Positions 14,820-23,179 of a DNA stretch of 45,101 nucleotides are shown here, piece by piece. The position numbers and the translations under genes are program-made. Below the pieces are notes generated by a model, which searched no databases, had not been told where the DNA came from, and saw only the letters and a list, made by a program, of their open reading frames with translations. The stretch comes from JAFLUQ01 sp964537995 (GTDB lineage Bacteria > Bacillota > Clostridia > UMGS1883): NCBI GenBank assembly GCA_964537995.1, contig CAZICW010000008.1, positions 1 through 45,101 on the forward strand. The letters run 5' to 3'. Each line of letters begins with the position of its first letter. The stretch's first letter is position 1.

Positions 14820-16199
14820 ATGAAACTTTGGGGAGGACGCTTTGAAAAGGCAACCGATAAATCCGTTGACGATTTTCATTCCTCAATCCGATTCGACCGA
14901 AAAATGTATCGTCAGGACATTGCCGGCTCTGTGGCGCACGCGGAAATGTTGGGGCGGCAGGGGATAATTCCCGAAGAGGACAGTAAGCTTATCGTTAAAA
15001 CCCTCAATGAAATTCTTGCCGATATTGAAGAAGGAAAGGTGGAATTTCTTGTTGACGCCGAGGACATTCACATGAATATCGAAAAAATCCTGATTGAACG
15101 CATCGGCGAGGCGGGGAAAAGACTTCATACGGGACGCAGCCGCAACGATCAGGTCGCGCTTGACACGAGAATGTACACAATGGACTCGATTGCCGAAATC
15201 AAAGCCTTGCTGAGAGAGCTTATCGAGGTTTTACTCCGCCTTGCCGAGGAAAATCTCACAACAATAATGCCCGGCTATACCCATCTTCAAAAGGCGCAGC
15301 CGATAACCCTTGCGCACCAGCTTATGGCGTATGTGAATATGTTCCTGCGCGATACGGAGCGGCTTTCTCAATGCTCCGAGCGTACAAACGTAATGCCGCT
15401 CGGCAGCGGCGCGCTTGCCGGAACAACATATCCTCTCGACAGAGAATATGTTGCGGAGCGGCTCGGCTTCAATTCCGTCACAATGAATTCCATCGACGGC
15501 GTATCCGACCGCGATTTTGCGATTGAAACAATTTTTGATATTTCGCTTATAATGATGCACCTTTCCCGTTTTTGCGAGGAATTGATTCTCTGGAGCAGCA
15601 ACGAGTTCCGTTTTGTCACGATGGACGACGCTTACAGCACAGGAAGCTCCATTATGCCGCAAAAGAAAAACCCCGACGTAGCCGAGCTTATCCGCGGAAA
15701 GTCGGGACGGGTATACGGCGACCTCATAGCTCTCCTGACTGTGATGAAGGGGCTTCCCTTGGCGTACAACAAGGATATGCAGGAGGACAAGGAGGCTTTG
15801 TTTGACGCGATTGACACCGTAAAGCTATGCCTTCCGGTTTTCACAAAAATGACAGCGGCGATGAAAATAAACAGTGACGTCATGTACAGGGGCGCAAGCG
15901 GCGGCTTTACAAACGCCACCGACGCGGCCGATTATCTCGTGCGCAAGGGACTTCCGTTCCGTGAAGCGCATTCCGTTGTCGGACATATGGTTCTGGTGGC
16001 CGAAAAGGCCGGAGTTGGTATTGAGGAGCTTCCGCTCGAAACGCTGCGCGAATGCAGTCCTCTTATAGACGAAGATATTTACGACGCGATAAAAATGGAA
16101 ACCTGCGTAAACGAACGAACGGTAATCGGAGGCCCCGCTCCGTCAGCCGTAAAAAAATCCATAGCCGACGCAAGGCAAAAATTGGAAAAGCTGAAATAA
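14820..16199 (+). CDS. argH: Argininosuccinate lyase
   Basis: 459 residues, standard length. It splits argininosuccinate into arginine and fumarate, the last step of arginine synthesis. It begins KLWGGRFEKATDKSVDDFHSS, as the family does, and shows the substrate-binding HTGRSRNDQVALDTRM and PGYTHLQKAQPI, and the fumarase/aspartase superfamily signature GSSIMPQKKNPD at residues 275-286, which includes the catalytic serine loop. The ATG has GAAAGGAAG upstream. It is the second gene of argGH; the hairpin in the gap may lower its expression relative to argG. No further arginine genes are nearby. Confidence 0.97.
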   Translation: MKLWGGRFEKATDKSVDDFHSSIRFDRKMYRQDIAGSVAHAEMLGRQGIIPEEDSKLIVKTLNEILADIEEGKVEFLVDAEDIHMNIEKILIERIGEAGKRLHTGRSRNDQVALDTRMYTMDSIAEIKALLRELIEVLLRLAEENLTTIMPGYTHLQKAQPITLAHQLMAYVNMFLRDTERLSQCSERTNVMPLGSGALAGTTYPLDREYVAERLGFNSVTMNSIDGVSDRDFAIETIFDISLIMMHLSRFCEELILWSSNEFRFVTMDDAYSTGSSIMPQKKNPDVAELIRGKSGRVYGDLIALLTVMKGLPLAYNKDMQEDKEALFDAIDTVKLCLPVFTKMTAAMKINSDVMYRGASGGFTNATDAADYLVRKGLPFREAHSVVGHMVLVAEKAGVGIEELPLETLRECSPLIDEDIYDAIKMETCVNERTVIGGPAPSAVKKSIADARQKLEKLK

Positions 16200-16260
16200 T
16201 TCAGGGGCGGCTTTCATAAAATGGTAGCAGACTGAATTTTTCCGCACGGAGGTTTACGCC

Positions 16261-17358
16261 ATGAAAAAAATTGCCGCCGCTGTCGCTTTGATGTTGATTT
16301 TCCGTCTTACGGCCTTTGCCGCTCCCGAAAATATTTCCGCGCAGAGCGCCGTGCTTGTCGATTTAAGCTCAGGGCGGCTGCTCTATGAAAGGAACGGCTT
16401 TGCCAAGCTGCCTATGGCGAGTACCACAAAGATAATGACGGCAATTCTTGCGATCGAGAACTGTGAGCCTTACGAGCTTGTGACGGTAAGCGCCGCCGCT
16501 TCGGAAGCGGAAGGCTCGTCGCTCTGGCTTGAAATCGGAGAAAGACTTACCGTTAAGCAGCTTCTTCTGGGGCTTATGCTCAAAAGCGGCAATGACGCCG
16601 CCGTAGCCCTTGCCGAGCATACGGCGGGGAGCGTAGCCTCCTTTGTGCTGCTGATGAACGCTAAAGCGAAGGAAATCGGTATGTATAATACGAGCTTTGA
16701 AACTCCGAACGGTCTTGATTCCGAGAATCATTACACTACAGCCTACGATATGGCGGTACTGACACGCTATGCTATGCGAAATTCGGAATTTCGGGAGATT
16801 GTCGGAACGAAAGAGGCTCAAATTCCGTGGATGGGAAAGGAATGGAACAGAGCCCTGAAGAATCATAATAAACTGCTTTGGCTTTACGACGGCTGCACGG
16901 GCGTAAAAACCGGCTACACCAAAAAGTCGGGACGCTGCCTTGTGTCAACGGCAATGCGCGACGGGCGAGAGCTTGTCTGTGTAACGCTCAACGCTCCCGA
17001 CGACTGGAACGACCATGAAAAGCTTCTTGATTACGGCTTCTCGGCATATGAAACCTCTGTTCTTGCCGAAAAAGGGAAGGCTTGGGAAAGCATAAGCGTC
17101 GGCGACGAAGAAATCCGTCTGCTTTGCGGAGAAACCTTTACAACCTCGCTTATGATAGGAGGAACCGAGGTCGCCGAATACAGAAGCGAAATTTTTCCCG
17201 TATCCCTTCCCATAGAGCAGGGACAGACCCTCGGACGGCTTTATATTTTTTCCGAGGGAGAATTTTTGGGCGGAGTAAGTCTGGTCGCGGACAGGGCGGT
17301 TGCCGCGCCGAAGAAGCTTAAGGATTTTATAATAACGGTTGCAAAGGAATTGATATAA
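16261..17358 (+). CDS. D-alanyl-D-alanine carboxypeptidase (peptidase S11, DacF-like)
   Basis: 365 residues. Residues 1-20 form a Sec signal peptide ending AFA-A, so the protein acts outside the membrane on peptidoglycan, where it trims the terminal D-Ala from stem peptides. The three penicillin-binding motifs are present with usual spacing: S54-T-T-K57, S109-G-N111 and K216-T-G218. A beta-rich C-terminal domain follows (from about residue 265) and ends in a short amphipathic helix, which in low-molecular-weight PBPs often serves as a membrane anchor. ATG 16261 has CGGAGG about 10 bases upstream. It lies 61 bases after argH and directly before the pseudouridine synthase gene. A sporulation role (DacF/DacB) is possible but not shown by the sequence. 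Confidence 0.93.
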   Translation: MKKIAAAVALMLIFRLTAFAAPENISAQSAVLVDLSSGRLLYERNGFAKLPMASTTKIMTAILAIENCEPYELVTVSAAASEAEGSSLWLEIGERLTVKQLLLGLMLKSGNDAAVALAEHTAGSVASFVLLMNAKAKEIGMYNTSFETPNGLDSENHYTTAYDMAVLTRYAMRNSEFREIVGTKEAQIPWMGKEWNRALKNHNKLLWLYDGCTGVKTGYTKKSGRCLVSTAMRDGRELVCVTLNAPDDWNDHEKLLDYGFSAYETSVLAEKGKAWESISVGDEEIRLLCGETFTTSLMIGGTEVAEYRSEIFPVSLPIEQGQTLGRLYIFSEGEFLGGVSLVADRAVAAPKKLKDFIITVAKELI

Positions 17359-18072
17359 ATGCGCTTGCAAAAATACATCGCCATGTGCGGAAAGGCATCT
17401 CGAAGGGCGGCGGAGAAGCTTATAGCCGACGGACGTGTCTCGGTCAACGGCAATGTCGTGGACTATATGGGCTGCGAGGTTGACGAAGCCGCTGATGTCG
17501 TAGAGCTTGACGGTAAGCCTGTTTCCCCCGAGACAAGGCTTTGGTATATTGCGCTTAACAAGCCGGTAAATTGTCTCACAACCGTCAGAGATGACTTCGG
17601 CCGTCCTACGGTTATGGAGCTTGTACGCGATATTGACGCGCGGATTTATCCTGTCGGCCGGCTTGATTTTGATACGTCGGGGCTGCTTATAATGACAAAC
17701 GACGGCTCCTTTGCCAATGCAGTAACTCATCCGGCGCACGCTGTGGACAAGACTTATATAGCAAGGATAAACCGTCCTCTCGAAAAAAGCGAAGAGCTTC
17801 TTCTTTGCGGAGGAATTGAAATCGACGGCAGAAAAACCGCCCCCGCAAGGGTGGAGCAGCTGAAGTCCGCGAAACGTATATATGAAGTAAAAATTACAAT
17901 TCATGAGGGCAGGAACCGTCAGATACGCAAAATGCTTGAGGCTGTCGGAGCGGAAACGCTCGCCTTGAAGCGCATATCCGTAGGCGGCGTTACGCTCGGA
18001 AATCTTCCGGAAGGGAAATGGCGGCATCTGAAAAAGGTTGAAATTGATAAATTAAAGGGGAAAAGCAAATGA
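17359..18072 (+). CDS. rluB: RsuA/RluB-family rRNA pseudouridine synthase
   Basis: 237 residues. An S4 RNA-binding domain covers about residues 1-50 (RLQKYIAMCGKASRRAAEKLI), followed by the catalytic domain with GRLDFDTSG (Asp103 as the expected catalytic residue), THPAHAVDKTY and the C-terminal EGRNRQIRKMLEAVG. Enzymes of this group convert one uridine of rRNA to pseudouridine. In Firmicutes the RluB type (23S rRNA) is usual, but the exact site cannot be read from the sequence. The ATG directly follows the carboxypeptidase stop with AAGGAATTGA upstream, and its stop overlaps the next start by four bases. Confidence 0.93.
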   Translation: MRLQKYIAMCGKASRRAAEKLIADGRVSVNGNVVDYMGCEVDEAADVVELDGKPVSPETRLWYIALNKPVNCLTTVRDDFGRPTVMELVRDIDARIYPVGRLDFDTSGLLIMTNDGSFANAVTHPAHAVDKTYIARINRPLEKSEELLLCGGIEIDGRKTAPARVEQLKSAKRIYEVKITIHEGRNRQIRKMLEAVGAETLALKRISVGGVTLGNLPEGKWRHLKKVEIDKLKGKSK

Positions 18073-18413
18073 TTAAAGTTGTTATAATTGATAATAAAGC
18101 CGTAATTGAATCCGTATACGAAAATCCGTCCGATGATGCGCGCGTAGCATGGGCGCAGGAGGGTACGGAAAGCAAGGGATACGCCGCATTCCGTGAAAAC
18201 GGAGAGTTGCTTTTTGCCGTTGACAGGGATAATGTTTTTGAGCTTCTGATTCGTTCCGCGCTCAATCATCTTGACCTTAACGGCGTCGAAACAGCCTACA
18301 GTGTCAACGAGGCAATGTTTCCCGCGCTTTATCTTCTCGGCTTCAAAAAAAACGGAGAACGGCTTGAAGTGAACATAAAGGACTTTTTCAAGCCCTGCGG
18401 AGGTTGTAAATGA
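18069..18413 (+). CDS. Small unknown protein, possible minimal GNAT-like fold
   Basis: 114 residues, soluble, starting inside the rluB stop (ATGA), so translation is probably coupled. I do not recognise an established function. The N-terminal half alternates strands (VVIIDNKAV, GYAAFRENGELLFAV). The second half has a helix followed by ALNHLDLNGVETAYSVNEAMFPALYLLGFKKNGE, which resembles the last helix-strand-GF-K-x-x-G part of GNAT acetyltransferases. No acetyl-CoA pyrophosphate loop (Q/R-x-x-G-x-G/A) is evident, so enzyme activity is doubtful. The extreme C-terminus ends CGGCK, a cysteine pair that might bind metal or be redox active. The next small gene overlaps it by four bases. Confidence 0.75.
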   Translation: MIKVVIIDNKAVIESVYENPSDDARVAWAQEGTESKGYAAFRENGELLFAVDRDNVFELLIRSALNHLDLNGVETAYSVNEAMFPALYLLGFKKNGERLEVNIKDFFKPCGGCK

Positions 18414-18628
18414 TGAAAATTTTCAATAAAAAGTCCGCGCCCGAAGGACATAAGGACGACAGCGGCGTGGAAATGGAATCGAGCATATGCACCGGCGAAA
18501 CCTTGATCGGCTTTCGCAATAAAGCGACGGGAAAGCTGGAAAAAGCGGTTGTCGTCCGCCGACAGGAGGATATTGACGAGTTTTACCGCGAAAATGATTT
18601 AAAAAATACCGGAAGATTTAAAAAATAA
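18410..18628 (+). CDS. Small conserved-looking protein of unknown function
   Basis: 72 residues, charged. It starts ATGATG overlapping the preceding stop; either Met may be used. The core is ESSICTGETLIGFRNKATG, followed by a strand (KAVVVRRQEDIDEFY) and a lysine-rich tail. From memory, Clostridia contain similar small proteins with an R/S-SICTGE-x-x-x-GFK core, some carrying the doubtful label aspartate dehydrogenase; they are far too short for that enzyme. It is the last gene of a unit with the carboxypeptidase, rluB and the 114-residue protein, and a terminator begins at its stop codon. Confidence 0.72.
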   Translation: MMKIFNKKSAPEGHKDDSGVEMESSICTGETLIGFRNKATGKLEKAVVVRRQEDIDEFYRENDLKNTGRFKK

Positions 18629-18659
18629 AAAAGAACGGCTCGGCTCCGTTCTTTTTTTA
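18628..18659 (+). terminator. Rho-independent terminator before spoIIIA
   Basis: Stem AAAGAACGG (18630-18638) / CCGTTCTTT (18646-18654) with a seven-base loop, followed by more T. It separates the rluB unit from the sporulation operon. Confidence 0.88.
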
Positions 18660-18669
18660 TGTCTCAGCC

Positions 18670-18677
18670 CATATAAT
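18670..18677 (+). promoter_or_regulatory. Possible -10 element of the spoIIIA operon
   Basis: CATATAAT lies 24 bases before the spoIIIAA start. It resembles the sigma-E -10 box (CATACAAT type), as expected for a mother-cell operon, but also contains TATAAT. No convincing sigma-E or sigma-A -35 box is present at the right distance because the preceding bases belong to the terminator, so this is tentative. Confidence 0.3.
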
Positions 18678-18700
18678 TTAGGGAAAGCGAGGACAGACCC

Positions 18701-19531
18701 ATGAACACGATTCTTCAGTATCTGCCGGTGGGAGTGGAGCGGGAAATTGAGCCTATAATAGACAGCGTGCGGGAAATCCGTCTTATGTCAAACGGAGTTG
18801 CGGCTGCGGTAACGGACGGCGGAATGATGCGTCTTGCGGCTGAAATAACTCCCACGCAGCTCAAAAATACACTCAATTACATCTGCCGCGGCGCGGCGTA
18901 TTCCTCACAGCACAGCCTGCGCGAAGGCTACGTCACAATTGAGGGCGGTCACAGAGTCGGAGTTTGCGGACGTATTGCGATGGGCGGCGCGGGAGCGGTT
19001 ATGCTTGAGCCTTCGGCGCTTTGCTTCCGCGTGGCAAGACAGATTATCGGCGCGGCGGAAAAAATAAAAAAATATCTCGGAGGGAATATTCTGATAATTT
19101 CTCCTCCCGGCTGCGGGAAAACCACAATTTTGCGCGACGCGGCAAGAATAATGGGCGACAGCTTTCCCGTATGCATAGTTGACGAGCGCAGCGAAATCGC
19201 GGCGGTTTGGCGCGGAGTGCCGCAGATGGATATAGGAAAATACAGCTGCGTTCTGGACGGAGTCGGCAAGGCGGAGGGCATACTTATGGCTCTGAGAGCC
19301 ATGTCGCCGAAGGTAATTGTGACCGATGAAATAGGCTCGGACAGAGATACCGAGGCTATATACGGGCTGATTAATGCCGGCGTGAGGATTGCCGCTTCGG
19401 TACACGGCTACGGCAGGGACGACGTATACCGTCGGGGCGCGCTCGGAGAGCTGATTGCCGCCGGAGCTTTTAACTGCATTGCGGTGCTGCGCGGCAAAGG
19501 AGAGCTTAAAGAGGTATACGCCGATGCTTAA
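18701..19531 (+). CDS. spoIIIAA: Stage III sporulation protein AA (ATPase)
   Basis: 276 residues. A secretion-type ATPase of the mother cell that is thought to power the SpoIIIA-SpoIIQ channel between mother cell and engulfed forespore. The N-terminus has the REIRLMSNGVAAAV segment, then GGHRVGVCGR, a Walker A loop PPGCGKTT at residues 135-142, the Walker B region VCIVDERSEIA, and the VIVTDEIGSDRDTEAI stretch typical of this family. ATG 18701 is used, with only a weak ribosome site (GCGAGG). It opens the eight-gene operon; its stop lies inside the start of spoIIIAB (8-base overlap). Confidence 0.95.
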   Translation: MNTILQYLPVGVEREIEPIIDSVREIRLMSNGVAAAVTDGGMMRLAAEITPTQLKNTLNYICRGAAYSSQHSLREGYVTIEGGHRVGVCGRIAMGGAGAVMLEPSALCFRVARQIIGAAEKIKKYLGGNILIISPPGCGKTTILRDAARIMGDSFPVCIVDERSEIAAVWRGVPQMDIGKYSCVLDGVGKAEGILMALRAMSPKVIVTDEIGSDRDTEAIYGLINAGVRIAASVHGYGRDDVYRRGALGELIAAGAFNCIAVLRGKGELKEVYADA

Positions 19532-19976
19532 AGCCGCCGGAGGAGTGCTGGTTATGGCGGCAGGACTTGCGTGGGGCATGGGAAAACGGTCGGAGCTTTC
19601 AAAAAGGCTCGACAGACTTCGGCTTGTCCGCTGGGAAACAGCTTCGCTGCGGAGCAGAATAAGCGCAGGCTCGGAAAGCCTTGAGGAAATTTTTTCCAAA
19701 AGCTCTTATTTTGCTCCGGCCGCAAAAAAGCTTGCTCTCGGCGTTCCGGCGGATGAGGCGGTTATGAGCTTGGATGGAGGTATTGAGGGCTTTGACCTTT
19801 TTGCTCGGGGATTGACGCATGAAACAACGGAAGGTCAGCTCCGCAACATAGATATATTCATGACAAGCCTTGACGAAGAGCTTGTACGCGCCCGCTGCGA
19901 TTTGGAAAAACGCGGAAGGCTTTATGTAGGCGTCGGCTTACTGACCGGCGCGGCAATTGCTATATTGTTTGCGTAA
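19524..19976 (+). CDS. spoIIIAB: Stage III sporulation protein AB
   Basis: 150 residues. A hydrophobic N-terminal segment (residues 4-18) and a hydrophobic C-terminal segment (137-150) flank a helical, charged central part, the SpoIIIAB layout, which resembles GspF-type platform proteins. The segment ISAGSESLEEIF and TSLDEELVRARCDLEKRGRLYVGVGLLTG match the family. ATG 19524 overlaps the end of spoIIIAA by eight bases; the open frame extends further upstream, but that would bury it in spoIIIAA. It is slightly shorter than the B. subtilis protein as I recall it. Confidence 0.93.
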   Translation: MLKAAGGVLVMAAGLAWGMGKRSELSKRLDRLRLVRWETASLRSRISAGSESLEEIFSKSSYFAPAAKKLALGVPADEAVMSLDGGIEGFDLFARGLTHETTEGQLRNIDIFMTSLDEELVRARCDLEKRGRLYVGVGLLTGAAIAILFA

Positions 19977-19991
19977 GAAGGGGGAGAGGCT

Positions 19992-20186
19992 GTGGATGTG
20001 GATTTGATATTTCAAATTGCCGGAATAGGCATTATTGTGGCTGTGATGAATCAGCTTCTGACCCGTTCCGGCAGGGAGGAACAGGCTATGATGACAACGA
20101 TTGCCGGACTTGTTGTCGTGCTGATAATTCTTGTCAACAAAATCGGCGAGCTGTTCGCAACGGTAAAGACCGTGTTTGGGCTATGA
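19992..20186 (+). CDS. spoIIIAC: Stage III sporulation protein AC
   Basis: 64 residues with two membrane segments (about 5-21 and 36-58), the normal size for SpoIIIAC. The N-terminal DLIFQIAGIGIIVAV matches the family very closely. It is a mother-cell membrane component of the SpoIIIA channel. The start is GTG at 19992 after GGGGGAG; a second GTG two codons on would give slightly better spacing. The stop overlaps the start of spoIIIAD (ATGA). Confidence 0.94.
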   Translation: MDVDLIFQIAGIGIIVAVMNQLLTRSGREEQAMMTTIAGLVVVLIILVNKIGELFATVKTVFGL

Positions 20187-20572
20187 GTATATCGGCTTTG
20201 TGCGCGCTGGCGGTTTGTGCGGCGATAACGGCGCTGTATCTGCGGGAGCTTCGTCCGGAGCTGGCAAGACTGTTGTCGCTTGCGACGGGACTTTTGATAA
20301 TGGGCGCGGCAATACCGATGGCGGCAGAATTTGTCGAAAGCATACGGAGCTTCAGTGAGATAAGCCGCCCTATGGCGCAATTTATAAAGCCGTTGCTCAA
20401 AATTACGGGAATTGCCTACATTGCCCAATTTGCCGCCGAGCTTTGCCGCGACGCGGGCGAGGGTGCGATTGCCGGAAGAGTGGAGCTTGCGGGAAAAACC
20501 GCAATTGCGCTTATGAGCTTCCCGATAATTAAAGAGGTGTTTTTAAGCCTGATGAAAATAATAGGAAGTTGA
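20183..20572 (+). CDS. spoIIIAD: Stage III sporulation protein AD
   Basis: 129 residues with several hydrophobic segments, including an N-terminal one and one at about 34-52. The segments LRELRPELARLLSLATGLLI, KPLLKITGIAYIAQFAAELCRDAGEGAIAG and GKTAIALMSFPIIKEV are characteristic of SpoIIIAD, a polytopic membrane part of the channel. It starts inside the spoIIIAC stop and is followed after ten bases by spoIIIAE. Confidence 0.95.
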   Translation: MSISALCALAVCAAITALYLRELRPELARLLSLATGLLIMGAAIPMAAEFVESIRSFSEISRPMAQFIKPLLKITGIAYIAQFAAELCRDAGEGAIAGRVELAGKTAIALMSFPIIKEVFLSLMKIIGS

Positions 20573-20582
20573 GGCGGCTTTT

Positions 20583-21620
20583 ATGGATATGACATTTCGC
20601 TTCCCCGAGCTTTCATCGCAAAGCGAGAGCTGGCTGGAGAGCCTTATACCCGAATTTTCCGCGGAAAACGCGGTAAGCTCCATGCTTGACGGCACCCTTA
20701 AAGTTGACGCGGGCGGTATTGCGCAGAGACTGCTGGAGCTGTTTTTCGGAGAACTGAGAATGAGCCTCAGGATTCTGGCTCTTTTGCTGGCTATGGGAGT
20801 ATTTTTAGCCGTTTTGGAAAATCTCCAAGGCTCCTTCGGACGCGCCGGCGTAGGGAGAGCCGCAAGTCTTGCCGCGGCGGCATATCTTACGGCAATAGCG
20901 CTTGAAGCCTTCTCCGCCGCGCAGGAATATGCCGTCGGCGCGGTAAACGATCTGTGCATAATAATGAATGCCGTCGCTCCCGTTACGCTGTCGCTGATGA
21001 TAAGCGGAGGAATGGCGGTCAGCGGAGGAGCAATACATCCGATTATATATTTCATGTGCGCGCTTATGTCAAAGGTTGTAAGCTGCGCGATAATTCCGCT
21101 GGCTCTGTTTTCGATGGCTCTGCGCCTTCTGGGAGGAATAGCGGGAGGTGTGGATGTGGAGGGCGCGGCGGATTTATGCTGCAGGGTAAGTCATTATATG
21201 CTTGGCTTCATCATGGTTATTTTCACAGGGGCGCTTTCGGTGACGCGTTTTGCGGCTTCTTCATTTGACGGACTTGCCGCGCGCGGGCTGAAATTTGCGG
21301 TATCGGCGGCGGTTCCCGTTGTCGGAGGCTCAATAGCAGACGCAATGAACAGCGTGGCGGGCGGAAGCATTTTGCTGAAAAACACGGTTGGAGCCGTCGG
21401 CGCGGCGGCAATAATCGGCGTGGCGCTCTTTCCTGTTGTCAAAATAGGCGCGCTGTCGCTGATTTTCCGCATAGGCGGCGCGCTTATGGGACCTATGGGC
21501 GGAAAAGAGCTTGGCGACGCGATTTACGCCATGGCAGGCTGTCTTGAAACCCTTGTCGCAGCCGTTGCCTGTGTGGCGGTAATGATGGTAATTGCGATAA
21601 TAGCGCTTATGGGAGGATAA
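20583..21620 (+). CDS. spoIIIAE: Stage III sporulation protein AE
   Basis: 345 residues, the largest membrane protein of the operon, with an N-terminal extracytoplasmic-type part followed by many hydrophobic helices from about residue 60 on. Typical segments are RILALLLAMGVFLAVLENL, NDLCIIMNAVAPVTLSLMIS, FMCALMSKVVSCAIIPLALF and VPVVGGSIADAMNSVAGGS. SpoIIIAE is thought to form part of the transmembrane channel core. No cleavable signal peptide is evident at the very start, unlike some homologues. GAGGCGG precedes the ATG; spoIIIAF follows after two bases. Confidence 0.95.
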   Translation: MDMTFRFPELSSQSESWLESLIPEFSAENAVSSMLDGTLKVDAGGIAQRLLELFFGELRMSLRILALLLAMGVFLAVLENLQGSFGRAGVGRAASLAAAAYLTAIALEAFSAAQEYAVGAVNDLCIIMNAVAPVTLSLMISGGMAVSGGAIHPIIYFMCALMSKVVSCAIIPLALFSMALRLLGGIAGGVDVEGAADLCCRVSHYMLGFIMVIFTGALSVTRFAASSFDGLAARGLKFAVSAAVPVVGGSIADAMNSVAGGSILLKNTVGAVGAAAIIGVALFPVVKIGALSLIFRIGGALMGPMGGKELGDAIYAMAGCLETLVAAVACVAVMMVIAIIALMGG

Positions 21621-21622
21621 AA

Positions 21623-22060
21623 ATGAAGGAATACATCAAAGCGTTGGGAGCGGCGGTGATACTGTCCGCACTGATAGATATGCTTGTTCCCGATGGCGGA
21701 TTTAAAAAATATTGCCGCCTTGTGTGCGGATTCATGATTGTGGCGGTGATGCTGTCGCCCGTAACCGGCGGACTTTCAAAAATCAGCCTTGAAACGGAGA
21801 GCATAGACGCCGAAGCCGCGGAAGCGGAAGCGAGAGCGCGTATTCTTATGGAGCATAAGAGCAACCTCGAAGGTATAATTGAAGGAGAGTTGGACGGTTG
21901 CGAAGCATATGTCGAGGTTGACGGCGACGGCAATGTTATTCGCGTGACGCTGGAGGGCGCGGAGGATGAAGCGGCGGCGCGGGACTATTTGAGGGACGAG
22001 CTGGGAGTTGAAGGGAGCAGTGTCAGAATAAATGAAAATAAAGCAGCTTCTGAAGGGTGA
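21623..22060 (+). CDS. spoIIIAF: Stage III sporulation protein AF
   Basis: 145 residues. Two hydrophobic segments near the N-terminus (about 7-22 and 34-49) around a short KKYCRLVCG loop, then a soluble acidic domain with an alpha-helical part rich in Glu/Ala and a strand region YVEVDGDGNVIRVTLEG. This matches SpoIIIAF, whose soluble domain has a ring-building fold. The ATG has GGAGG nine bases upstream. The 3' end overlaps spoIIIAG by 29 bases. Confidence 0.93.
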   Translation: MKEYIKALGAAVILSALIDMLVPDGGFKKYCRLVCGFMIVAVMLSPVTGGLSKISLETESIDAEAAEAEARARILMEHKSNLEGIIEGELDGCEAYVEVDGDGNVIRVTLEGAEDEAAARDYLRDELGVEGSSVRINENKAASEG

Positions 22061-22520
22061 TAAAAAGGTAAGCATCGGAATATATATATTACTGCTGTTG
22101 GGCGTCGCGCTCCTTGCCATCGGTTCCTTTTGCGAAAACGGAAAAATTTCTCAAGCGGAAGCGGTTGCCGAGGATAAGGCTAATGTGTCCGACTATACGT
22201 CCGCGCTTGAAGCAAGGCTGGAGAATATACTTTCCTCAATCGAAGGGGCGGGAAAGGTCAGGGTTATGCTTGTGGCGGAGAACAGCGGCTCTATTTCCGT
22301 CGAAAAGGACGGCAGCGGCGAAAGCAGCAAAACCGTCGTGCTTGCAAAGCAGGGAGGGAGCGAGCCTCTGGTGCTTGCGGAAAACGAGCCCGGCATAAAG
22401 GGAGCGCTGATTGTTGCCGAGGGAGGAGGAAGCGATAGGGTCAGAGCGCAGCTTGCCGAAGCAGCCGCGACTGCTCTCGGCTTGGGACTGCATAGGGTAA
22501 AGGTATATAAACTGAATTAA
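22032..22520 (+). CDS. spoIIIAG: Stage III sporulation protein AG
   Basis: 162 residues. One membrane helix near residues 14-32 (IGIYILLLLGVALLAIGSF) followed by an extracytoplasmic part containing SALEARLENILSSIEGAGKVRVMLV and GALIVAEGGGSDRVRAQLAEAAATALGL. This is the ring-forming YscJ/FliF-like domain that in B. subtilis assembles a large ring in the intermembrane space. The strand insertion between the halves is short (GSGESSKTVVLAKQGG), so the protein is smaller than that of B. subtilis. It starts inside spoIIIAF. Confidence 0.94.
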   Translation: MKIKQLLKGDKKVSIGIYILLLLGVALLAIGSFCENGKISQAEAVAEDKANVSDYTSALEARLENILSSIEGAGKVRVMLVAENSGSISVEKDGSGESSKTVVLAKQGGSEPLVLAENEPGIKGALIVAEGGGSDRVRAQLAEAAATALGLGLHRVKVYKLN

Positions 22521-22561
22521 TAATAACGCTAACACTATTATATAAAAAAGGGGAGTTTTTA

Positions 22562-23086
22562 ATGATGATGGTATTTAAGAAAAAGCAGCTTGTTTTGGCG
22601 GTTTTGGCGGTTCTTGTCGGTGTGGCGGGGTATCTAAACATCAGCAAGGAAAAAATTGTGGAAACGGAAACCGATGCCGTACAGACCGCCTCGGAGGAAT
22701 ATCTGGGCGAAGCTCAGCTTGTCGAGAGCGAAAGCGTAACGGATTTTTTCGCCCAAGCAAGGATTGACCGTGAGGCGGGGAGGAGCAAGTCCGTTGAAAC
22801 CTTCAATTCACTGATTTCCAACGAGTCTGCCGACGAAGAAACAAAGGAAACCGCCCGTCAGGGAATCCTTGCTCTTGCGGAAAACACGGAAACCGAAACC
22901 GCAATCGAAAACCTCATACGCGCCAAAGGCTTTGAAGACGCCGTGTGCTATATAAACAACGGAATCGCGAATGTTGTCGTCAAGGCTGAGGCGATTGACA
23001 GCGGTGACGCCGCGCTGATTGCGGAAATAGTTTCCGAGCAAAGCGGAATCGAAAGCGAGAAAATTAAAATAGTCGAAATGAATTGA
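22562..23086 (+). CDS. spoIIIAH: Stage III sporulation protein AH
   Basis: 174 residues. One N-terminal membrane helix (about residues 8-23), an extended acidic linker, and a C-terminal domain with ENLIRAKGFEDAVCYINNGIANVVVKAE and a final alpha-beta unit, the YscJ-type ring-building domain of SpoIIIAH. In B. subtilis it binds SpoIIQ of the forespore and connects the two membranes. It starts with three consecutive ATG codons after GGGGAG; the first is used here. The 41 bases after spoIIIAG contain no clear promoter or terminator, so it belongs to the same unit. Confidence 0.94.
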   Translation: MMMVFKKKQLVLAVLAVLVGVAGYLNISKEKIVETETDAVQTASEEYLGEAQLVESESVTDFFAQARIDREAGRSKSVETFNSLISNESADEETKETARQGILALAENTETETAIENLIRAKGFEDAVCYINNGIANVVVKAEAIDSGDAALIAEIVSEQSGIESEKIKIVEMN

Positions 23087-23118
23087 GCAAAAAATATACC
23101 GCGCCGACAAATTAATAC

Positions 23119-23147
23119 TTGAAATTGGGGGCAAACTATGGTAAAAT
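23119..23147 (+). promoter_or_regulatory. Sigma-A promoter for the Asp23-family gene
   Basis: TTGAAA (23119-23124), 17-base spacer, TAAAAT (23142-23147). It gives the Asp23 gene its own vegetative promoter, separate from the spoIIIA operon. Confidence 0.7.
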
Positions 23148-23179
23148 AAAAATAACAAAAGTAAATTGGAGGGATATAT

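Noticed and set aside
16945..18027. Long open frame on the minus strand opposite the carboxypeptidase and rluB genes
   Set aside because: It lies entirely opposite two well-recognised genes, has no recognisable domain and arises from the codon bias of the real strand. The same applies to the long minus-strand frames at 1095-2027, 5873-6835 and 13586-14452.
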